A stretch of DNA of 8,445 nucleotides from assembly GCA_947305045.1 (NCBI GenBank), contig CAMZCW010000092.1:1-8445 (forward strand), written 5' to 3'. The translations under genes were made by a program, and so were the position numbers. This stretch comes from an uncultured Bacteroidales bacterium (lineage in GTDB: Bacteria; Bacteroidota; Bacteroidia; Bacteroidales; UBA932). Under the pieces are notes generated by a model. The model ran no database searches, was not told the DNA's origin, and saw only the letters and a list, made by a program, of their open reading frames with translations. This document shows, one piece after another, positions 1 through 6,503 of the stretch (the stretch's first letter is position 1; the number at the start of each line of letters is the position of its first letter).

Positions 1-53
1 ATCAAAATCATCCTCTACTCAAAAAAATATGTGCACGAAAATTGACGAAGAAC

Positions 54-61
54 CATATTTG
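54..61 (+). promoter_or_regulatory. Possible Bacteroidota -7 promoter element upstream of the susC-like gene
   Basis: The string CATATTTG matches the Bacteroidota -7 consensus TAnnTTTG at all but the first of its six defined positions. Transcription from here would start around 66-70 and leave a 5' UTR of about 45 bases before the ATG at 113. No convincing -33 TTTG/TTG element lies at the usual spacing (around 30), so this is only a candidate. If it is real, the in-frame ATG at 29 lies upstream of the transcript. Confidence 0.22.
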
Positions 62-71
62 CGAGCGCAAA
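58..71. repeat. Perfect 6+6 bp inverted repeat in the leader
   Basis: TTTGCG at 58-63 and CGCAAA at 66-71 are exact reverse complements around an AG centre. The dyad overlaps the candidate -7 element and sits 41 bases before the susC-like start codon. It could be an operator half-site pair. In RNA it could form a 5-bp stem with a GAGC loop at the extreme 5' end of the transcript. No U tract follows on either strand, so it is not an intrinsic terminator. The dyad itself is plain in the sequence, but its function is inference. Confidence 0.4.
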
Positions 72-112
72 AACCACTGCACCCGGACACGGAACTACTT
101 AACCACTATTAT

Positions 113-3100
113 ATGTTCAAACTCAAGTCAATTTTACTTTCGGTCCTCCTGCTGGCCGGCTTTACCGCCTTCGCCCAGCAGATCACGGTTACCGGTGTGG
201 TAACCTCCTCGACCGACGGCTACGGCGTCATTGGCGCCGCAGTCATGGAAAAGGGAACGTCGAACGGCTGCGTGACAGACCTCGACGGTAATTTCACCCT
301 CAAAGTTGAAGCAGGAAAAATCCTGGAAATCAGCTGTATCGGCTACCGCACCGTGGAGGTTGCCGCCGCCCCTCAGCTCAATGTGGTCATCGACGAAGAC
401 GTGGCCGAACTCTCCGAGGTGGTGGTGACGGGTTATCAGACCCAGCGCAAAGCCGACCTCACCGGTTCCGTCTCCGTGATTAAGACCGACGAAATGAAGA
501 CCACCAGCGGTACCGACCCCATGCGCGCCCTGCAGGGCCGCGTTCCCGGTATGACCATTACCAGTGATGGTTCCCCGAGTGGACAAGGTACCGTCCGCAT
601 CCGTGGTATCGGCTCCTTCAACTCCTCCCAGGACCCGCTTTATATTATAGATGGTGTGCCCACCACCAGCGGCCTCAACTCCCTGAACACGAACGATATC
701 GAGTCCATGCAGGTGCTCAAGGACGCTGCATCGGCCTCTATCTATGGTAGCCGCGCTGCGAACGGTGTCATTGTCATCACCACCCGCAAAGGCAAGAAGG
801 GCGACAAAGTGAGCATCGATTTCTCTGCCAACCTCACCGCCCAGATGTACAACCGCCAGAGCATGATGTCGCTGTCCAACAGCGCCGAATATGCCACCGC
901 CATGGCGCAGGCCGCCCTGAACGACGGTCTGGATCCTGTACAGTACGCCGCCAACTATGGCCTGAACCTCCAGGCTCCCGCCGGCACGGCCATCCAGGCC
1001 TATGACCCCGCCACCGACCAGATGGTGAGCTATACCATCAATGGTCTGTACGATGGTTATATGAACAGCAAGAAGACCATGCGCTTCAGCGACACCGACT
1101 GGCTTAAGGCCATCTCCCGCACCGGTTTCCTCCAGAGCTACGACCTCTCCGTCTCCAACGTGACCGACCGTTCCTCCGTGCTGGTTTCCGTAGGTTACAA
1201 GAACAACCAGGGCATCCTGAAATACACGGACTTCCAGAACATCGCCGCCCGTGTAAACACCAGCCTGAAAGTGTTCAAATGGCTGACCATCGGTGAAAAC
1301 CTCACCATCACACACACTTCCCAGGTGAACAGTTCCCCTATGGAAAACGCCCTCAAGATGGCCCCCACCCTTCCGGTCTATGAGGAAGACGGCGTCACCT
1401 TCTCCGGCCCCGTGGGCGGCATGAGCGACCGTCAGAACCCGCTCCGCGAACTGTATCACAACCGCGACAACGCCCTCAAGGTATGGCGTATCTTCGGTAA
1501 CGCTTTTGTGGACATCACCCCCATCCAGGGCCTGGTCCTGCGTTCCAACTTCGGTCTGGACTACGACAACCGTTACATCCACTCCGTCACCTACACCTGG
1601 CACTCCGACGTGGTGAACAACGACACCCCTTCCACTTCCATGGGGCAGACCAACGACCTCAAGTGGACCTGGTCCAACACCGCCAACTACAACGTGAAGC
1701 TCGGTGAGCACACCCTCAACGCCCTGGCCGGTATCGAACTGTACAGCCAGCGCGTACAGGACTTCTCCGCTTACGCCCAGATGTTCGCCCTGGAGAACTA
1801 CAACTACATGTTCCCCAACGCCGCTACGGGCACCCAGCGTTCCGCCGGTATTGAAGAAGGCTACAACCTGGTCTCCTTCTTCGGCAAGATTGACTACAAC
1901 TGGAGAGACCTCCTGCTGGCCTCCTTCACCATCCGTCACGACGGTTCTTCCCGTTTCGGTGCCAACAACCGTTACGGTACCTTCCCGGCCTTCACCCTCG
2001 GTTACCGTGTGTCCCAGCACATGAACGTGAGCTGGGTGGACGACCTGAAAATCCGTGCCAGCTGGGGTCAGACCGGTAACCAGGCCATCTCCAACTACGC
2101 CCGCTTCGGCCTGTATGCAGCCACCTACGGCGGCGAGCGCAACGAATCCACCGCTTACGACCTGGCCCTTGCCGGTTCCGGTATCTTCCCTTCGGGCTTC
2201 CGCGCCACCCAGGCCCAGAACAACAACCTGAAATGGGAAACCACCGAGCAGTACAACGCCGGTGTGGACTTCTCCCTGTTCAAGAGCTCCGTCTACGGTA
2301 CCGTGGATGCCTATATCAAGAACGTGAAGGACATGCTCATCAACCCGGCCTACCTGGGCTCCATGGGTGAAGGCGGTGCTTCCTGGCTCAACGGTCCCAG
2401 CCTCCGCAACTGGGGTATGGAATTCGCCCTTGGTTACAGAAAAACCCTTGACAACGGCTTCTATTACAATATCTTCGGCAACCTGGACTTCTACCGCAGC
2501 CGCGTGACCTATCTGCCGGAAACCACTACCGGTTCCTATGTGCACACCGCTACCGAGAACCTGGTCCAGTCCCGCCGTCCCTACGGTTCCATCGTAGGTT
2601 ATGTGGTGGACGGTCTGTACCAGAGCCGTGAGGAAGTCATCGCAAGCGGTCAGGAGAATGCCCGCGTGGGCGGTCTCAAATATGCCGACCTGGATGGCAA
2701 CGGCATCATCAACGAATGGGACCAGACCTGGATTTTCAGCCCCGTTCCGGATTTTTCCTGGGGTCTGAACATCGAGCTGGCCTACAAGAACTTCGACTTC
2801 AGCATGTTCTGGCAGGGCGTTGCCGGTCAGGATGTGTACAACAACCAGAAGTTCCAGACCGACTTCTTCTCCATCACCGACCCGGGTTCCAACAAGGGCA
2901 ACCGCATGCTGGGTGCCTGGACCATGGCCAACAAGAACTCCACCATCCCGGCCCTCACCACCAACAATACCGGTAATGAAGGCCGCGCCAGCACCTACTT
3001 CGTGGAGAACGGCTCCTATGCCAAGCTCCGCCAGGTGCAACTGGGTTACAAGCTCCCCAAGAGCGTCCAGGAGAAACTGCACATGACCAACGCCCGCGTA

Positions 3101-3226
3101 TACATCTCGGGCCAGAACCTCCTCACCATCAAGAGCAAGGGCCTCACCTGCTCCGATCCCGAAAACCCGAACTGGGCCTATCCTAACAGCATGTCCCTCA
3201 CCTTCGGCTTGCAGGTTGGTTTCTAA
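113..3226 (+). CDS. SusC/RagA-family TonB-linked outer-membrane transporter
   Basis: This 1037-residue protein is the outer-membrane channel of a SusCD importer, taking up oligosaccharides (here probably fructo-oligosaccharides) with TonB energy. A type I signal peptide covers residues 1-21, with a cut after the A-F-A at 19-21. A carboxypeptidase-regulatory-like beta domain follows (about 24-97), then the SEVVVTGY TonB-box region (101-108). The plug (about 115-235) carries VRIRG (161-165), PLYIIDGVP (175-183) and ASASIYGSRAANGVIVIT (206-223). The rest is barrel, ending in the usual C-terminal aromatic (QVGF). An acidic DLDGNGIINEWD loop at 859-870 resembles a calcium-binding loop and is common in this family. 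I chose ATG 113 rather than ATG 29 because the signal peptide begins there and the extra 28 residues are polar. The length is normal for the family and no frameshift is seen. The SusD-like partner follows after 20 bases. Confidence 0.95.
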   Translation: MFKLKSILLSVLLLAGFTAFAQQITVTGVVTSSTDGYGVIGAAVMEKGTSNGCVTDLDGNFTLKVEAGKILEISCIGYRTVEVAAAPQLNVVIDEDVAELSEVVVTGYQTQRKADLTGSVSVIKTDEMKTTSGTDPMRALQGRVPGMTITSDGSPSGQGTVRIRGIGSFNSSQDPLYIIDGVPTTSGLNSLNTNDIESMQVLKDAASASIYGSRAANGVIVITTRKGKKGDKVSIDFSANLTAQMYNRQSMMSLSNSAEYATAMAQAALNDGLDPVQYAANYGLNLQAPAGTAIQAYDPATDQMVSYTINGLYDGYMNSKKTMRFSDTDWLKAISRTGFLQSYDLSVSNVTDRSSVLVSVGYKNNQGILKYTDFQNIAARVNTSLKVFKWLTIGENLTITHTSQVNSSPMENALKMAPTLPVYEEDGVTFSGPVGGMSDRQNPLRELYHNRDNALKVWRIFGNAFVDITPIQGLVLRSNFGLDYDNRYIHSVTYTWHSDVVNNDTPSTSMGQTNDLKWTWSNTANYNVKLGEHTLNALAGIELYSQRVQDFSAYAQMFALENYNYMFPNAATGTQRSAGIEEGYNLVSFFGKIDYNWRDLLLASFTIRHDGSSRFGANNRYGTFPAFTLGYRVSQHMNVSWVDDLKIRASWGQTGNQAISNYARFGLYAATYGGERNESTAYDLALAGSGIFPSGFRATQAQNNNLKWETTEQYNAGVDFSLFKSSVYGTVDAYIKNVKDMLINPAYLGSMGEGGASWLNGPSLRNWGMEFALGYRKTLDNGFYYNIFGNLDFYRSRVTYLPETTTGSYVHTATENLVQSRRPYGSIVGYVVDGLYQSREEVIASGQENARVGGLKYADLDGNGIINEWDQTWIFSPVPDFSWGLNIELAYKNFDFSMFWQGVAGQDVYNNQKFQTDFFSITDPGSNKGNRMLGAWTMANKNSTIPALTTNNTGNEGRASTYFVENGSYAKLRQVQLGYKLPKSVQEKLHMTNARVYISGQNLLTIKSKGLTCSDPENPNWAYPNSMSLTFGLQVGF

Positions 3227-3234
3227 TCTTTAAC

Positions 3235-3238
3235 AGGA
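3235..3238 (+). promoter_or_regulatory. Weak Shine-Dalgarno-like AGGA before the susD-like gene
   Basis: AGGA lies 8 bases before the ATG at 3247, in the 20-base gap after the susC-like stop. It is the best-placed Shine-Dalgarno-like string among the five starts. The others have none, or only a short GGA too far away, as expected in Bacteroidota where initiation depends little on such pairing. Confidence 0.3.
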
Positions 3239-3246
3239 CTATCGAT

Positions 3247-4983
3247 ATGAAAACATTCTATAAAGTACTCGCTATCTGCAGCGCTGTTACCCTCTTCGGT
3301 TGCAACAAATTCATTGACGTGCAGCCCAAGGGCGTGATCAACGAAGAACTGGCCATGAGCCAGCCCGAGGAAATGGTAACCGCCGCCTATGCCCGCCTGG
3401 GTGACGACTGGTACACCTATCCCTTCAACCTGTGGCCCTACGGCGACCTGAGCAGTGATGACTGCTACAAGGGCGGTTCCGGCACCACCGACACCAATTA
3501 CCACGCCGTGGAAGTGTGGTCCAACCTCACCGCCTCCACCCCCGACCACATGGACGAACTGTGGTATCACCTGTATTGCGCCGTCAGCCGCTGCAACCGC
3601 GCCCTGATTTCCCTCCGCGACTATGGCAAGGACAAACTGGGTGAAGAGACCGCCAAGGTACGCGAGGCCGAGGTCCGCTTCCTGCGTGCCCACTTCTACT
3701 TCAAGCTGGTCCAGCTCTGGTATCAGGTTCCGTGGGTGGACGAAGAAGTCTATGAGAACCACACCGAGGAGCAGACCAGGAACAACGCTTTCACGCACCA
3801 GGAACTCATGGAGAAGATTGTGGCCGACTTCAAGTTTGCCTATGACAACCTTCCCGAAACGCAGGCCCAGGGCGGCCGCGCCAACAAGATTGCCGCAGCC
3901 GCTTACCTGACCAAGTGCTACCTCACCATGGCCTGGGGCGACGGTTATGAAGCCAATACCGGCGTGAGCCACATCAACGCCGAATACATGCAGCAGGTGC
4001 TCACCTACTCCAAGGTGGTGGAGAACTCCTCCTACGGCTACCTGGAAGACTACGGCGACATCTTCCTCCCGGAATACAAGAACTCCAAGGAAAGCATCTT
4101 TGCCGTGCAGCACTCCAATTACGAGGACGACAACACCCGTTTCGGCCGCGCCAACTGGAGCAACATGCTCAACGGCTGCTGGGGCATCTGGTCCTGCGGC
4201 TGGGATTTCCACAAGCCTTCCCAGAACCTGGTGAACGCCTTCAAGACCGTGAACGGCCTTCCCATGATTGAGGACTTCAACAACGAGACCGCCTATCCTG
4301 TGAACGGCGCTCCCAATGCCCAGAAATGGGATCCGCGTCTGTTCCACACGGTGGGCATGCCTACCTTCCCTTACAAGTACGAGGCTGCTTACACCATGAC
4401 CACGGACAACTCCCGTAACCCGAGCACCTACGGCTACTACGCCTCCCTGAAGGAAGTGCCGCAGCGTTCCAAGGGCGAAGCCTACGACAATCCCTGGCAG
4501 GCCTTCCCGATGAATGACTACGTGCTGCGCTACACGGACATCATGCTCATGCGCGCAGAAGCCCTCATCGAGACCGGTTCCCTGGAAGATGCCCGCAGCA
4601 TCATTAACGACATCCGCCAGCGTGCCAAGAATTCCATTGGCAAGCACATCGGCTATGCCGCCAACCAGTGCGAAATTTCCCTGTACTCTGCCAACGACTT
4701 CAGCACCAAGGAGAAAGCCCGCGCCCGCCTGCAGATGGAGCGCCGTCTGGAACTGGCCATGGAGAACGGCCGTTTCTTTGACCTGCGCCGCTGGGGCATT
4801 GCCTCCACCACGCTGAACAACTTCTTCGCCAAGGAGCAGTTCTGCGAATACGAAGGCCAGGCATACGCCGCCTACTACAAGGACGCCCATTTCACGCCCG
4901 CCAAGAACGAGTACTTCCCGCTGCCTTACATCCAGCTGTACTACGTTCCCGGTCTGTATACCCAAAACAAGAACTATAATTAA
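3247..4983 (+). CDS. SusD/RagB-family outer-membrane glycan-binding lipoprotein
   Basis: This 578-residue lipoprotein is the lid of the SusCD importer and binds glycan at the cell surface. The lipobox is L16-F-G-C19, giving a lipidated Cys19 followed by NKFIDVQPKG, the classic SusD N-terminus. The N-terminal SusD-like helical region includes AEVRFLRAHFYFKLVQLW (141-158). The C-terminal RagB/SusD region has YVLRYTDIMLMRAEAL (425-440) and ERRLELAMENGRFFDLRRWG (498-517), ending with FPLPYIQ...QNKNY (557-577). Many Trp and Tyr residues (for example around 303-322, WSNMLNGCWGIWSCGWDF) may supply sugar-stacking surfaces, though the exact binding residues cannot be assigned. The length is typical. 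It sits 20 bases after the susC-like gene and 12 bases before the next lipoprotein gene. The protein is intact. Its fructan specificity is inferred from the adjacent GH32 genes, not from its own residues. Confidence 0.95.
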   Translation: MKTFYKVLAICSAVTLFGCNKFIDVQPKGVINEELAMSQPEEMVTAAYARLGDDWYTYPFNLWPYGDLSSDDCYKGGSGTTDTNYHAVEVWSNLTASTPDHMDELWYHLYCAVSRCNRALISLRDYGKDKLGEETAKVREAEVRFLRAHFYFKLVQLWYQVPWVDEEVYENHTEEQTRNNAFTHQELMEKIVADFKFAYDNLPETQAQGGRANKIAAAAYLTKCYLTMAWGDGYEANTGVSHINAEYMQQVLTYSKVVENSSYGYLEDYGDIFLPEYKNSKESIFAVQHSNYEDDNTRFGRANWSNMLNGCWGIWSCGWDFHKPSQNLVNAFKTVNGLPMIEDFNNETAYPVNGAPNAQKWDPRLFHTVGMPTFPYKYEAAYTMTTDNSRNPSTYGYYASLKEVPQRSKGEAYDNPWQAFPMNDYVLRYTDIMLMRAEALIETGSLEDARSIINDIRQRAKNSIGKHIGYAANQCEISLYSANDFSTKEKARARLQMERRLELAMENGRFFDLRRWGIASTTLNNFFAKEQFCEYEGQAYAAYYKDAHFTPAKNEYFPLPYIQLYYVPGLYTQNKNYN

Positions 4984-4995
4984 TCATCGGCACGT

Positions 4996-6501
4996 ATGAA
5001 AACACTCTATAAATCCGTATTGACGGCCTGCGTCGCTCTGGCAGTCCTTTGCGCTTGTCAGAAAAAGGGCATCGAGCGCGTAGCACCCGTTCTCCAGGCT
5101 CCCGACGCCAGCCAGATTACCGGTGAGCTGCAAGGTGACGACTATGTCTGGTCCTGGCCTGCCCAGGAGACCGACATGCGCGTAATCACCTACAGAAGCG
5201 GCACCATCTTCTCCGATGAAACCGTTAAAGGTACTTCCTACAAGCACCTGCTGGTCCCCACCAACGTTCCCTTCGAGTACGTGTTCAAACGCGTCGATGA
5301 TAAAGGCAACGTTTCCACGGGCGCTGTAAAACAATACACCCGTCCCGGTGCCACCAGCATCAGCGGTGTTACCATGCGCCAGCTGGACAAGGTGGGCGGC
5401 TATGACGCCCAGGTGGAATGGGATGCGGCAGTAGATGCCTCCAGCATCTTGTTCAAGGCCACCAACGGCACTGACGTAGAAACTGCAACGCTGGACGGAA
5501 AAGCCACCAGCTACCTCATTGAGGATGTAGTGGACGGCGAAACCTGGGATGTCACCCTGGTTGCCAAGAACGATAAAGGCGCCGCCCTCCCTGCCTCTTC
5601 TTCCCTGCGTATCGGCAAAACGGCCATCGGTTTCCTGAGCATCTACGATACGCCTGAGAAACTGGTTGCCGACGGTGACGACGACGAGGCCTCCGCCTGG
5701 CTGTGGCTGCACGAGACCTATCCTACCGCCGAGTTTGTCTCCTTCGACGAGATTGACTCCGTGGACGATATCGAACGTTTCCGCGTACTGTTCTGGCTGC
5801 GCGACCTGGAAGGCGTCGGTGAAGCGGAAGTATTCGCCATGCCTGCAAACGTAGAGGCCGCCACACCTGCCATCCAGGCCTGGTACAAGAACGGCGGAAG
5901 CCTGCTGCTGTGGAGCCACGCTACCGTGTATGCCGGTCACCTGGGCCGCGTAAGCCTGGACGAGATGAAGAGCAACGACCGCACCATCGGCGCAGGCCCC
6001 GGCGGCATCAACAACGATGTATGGAAGATGGCCGTTGAACTGAACCCCGACCACAAGTTCAAGAAGGATCACTCCACCCACCCCATCTACAAGGGACTGG
6101 AAGTCGAGACAAACGCCGATACAAAACTCATCGCCTTCAAAGGCCCGGGGTGGACAGAGGACCACAACTGCCTGTTCTTCAACCTGCCCAGTCTGTGGAC
6201 CGGTATCGGCAACCAGGAAGAGGCCTGCTACACGCAGCTCACCCAGAAGTTCGGGGTATTCCCGCTGGGTACCTGGGACAGCCAGATCTGGTGGGTAAGC
6301 CAGCTTAACGTATGGGAAGCCCAGCAGGGCCAGACCGATTTCCAGGGCACTCTCCTGTGCATCGGTAACGGCGGCTGTGAGTTCTCCATGAAGAACAGCG
6401 ACGGCACTCCCGACAAGAGCGCCCATCCCAAGAACAACATCTACCAGGACAATGTCCTTACGCTTGCTAAAAACTCGCTTGAATACCTGAAAACCAGATA
6501 A
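4996..6501 (+). CDS. DUF4960-type surface glycan-binding lipoprotein of a fructan PUL (BT1761-like)
   Basis: This 501-residue lipoprotein occupies the slot after susD that holds the levan-binding surface protein BT1761 in B. thetaiotaomicron. The probable lipidated residue is Cys21 (L18-C-A-C21), followed by QKKG. Two beta-rich fibronectin-III/Ig-like segments seem to follow: about 30-117 (with VWSWPAQETDMRVITYRSG) and 118-207 (with AQVEWDAAVDASSILFKATNG). The rest (208-501) looks like DUF4960. It alternates strands and helices: IGFLSIYDTPEK (211-222), AEFVSF (245-250), FRVLFWLRD (262-270), IQAWYKNGGSLLLWSHA (293-309), HPIYKGLEV (362-370), IWWVSQLNVWEA (431-442) and GTLLCIGNGGCEF (451-463). 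The pattern recalls ThuA/GATase-like folds but shows no obvious catalytic Cys elbow, so binding is likelier than catalysis. The next gene starts 2 bases downstream. The family name is from memory and the role is inferred from position. Confidence 0.8.
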   Translation: MKTLYKSVLTACVALAVLCACQKKGIERVAPVLQAPDASQITGELQGDDYVWSWPAQETDMRVITYRSGTIFSDETVKGTSYKHLLVPTNVPFEYVFKRVDDKGNVSTGAVKQYTRPGATSISGVTMRQLDKVGGYDAQVEWDAAVDASSILFKATNGTDVETATLDGKATSYLIEDVVDGETWDVTLVAKNDKGAALPASSSLRIGKTAIGFLSIYDTPEKLVADGDDDEASAWLWLHETYPTAEFVSFDEIDSVDDIERFRVLFWLRDLEGVGEAEVFAMPANVEAATPAIQAWYKNGGSLLLWSHATVYAGHLGRVSLDEMKSNDRTIGAGPGGINNDVWKMAVELNPDHKFKKDHSTHPIYKGLEVETNADTKLIAFKGPGWTEDHNCLFFNLPSLWTGIGNQEEACYTQLTQKFGVFPLGTWDSQIWWVSQLNVWEAQQGQTDFQGTLLCIGNGGCEFSMKNSDGTPDKSAHPKNNIYQDNVLTLAKNSLEYLKTR

Positions 6502-6503
6502 AC

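Noticed and set aside
58..75. Leader dyad followed by an A-run, considered as an intrinsic terminator
   Set aside because: The run after the stem is A on the plus strand, and no T run follows the stem on the minus strand, so it fits a terminator in neither direction.
134..3082. 982-codon open frame on the minus strand opposite the SusC-like gene
   Set aside because: It mirrors the sense gene in codon register, its translation has no recognisable domain and is rich in G, V and H as expected from reverse-complemented GC-rich codons, and the sense strand carries an unmistakable SusC protein.
3223..4965. 580-codon minus-strand frame opposite the SusD-like gene
   Set aside because: Same in-register shadow effect, with no domain, no signal peptide and a start inside the sense gene.
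5023..5034. Alternative lipidation at Cys12 of the DUF4960-type protein (L9-T-A-C12)
   Set aside because: It fits the lipobox pattern, but the hydrophobic core before it would be too short. Cys21 follows a full hydrophobic stretch and is followed by polar QKKG.
4984..6426. 480-codon minus-strand frame opposite the DUF4960-type gene
   Set aside because: In-register shadow of a clear lipoprotein gene, with no recognisable motif.
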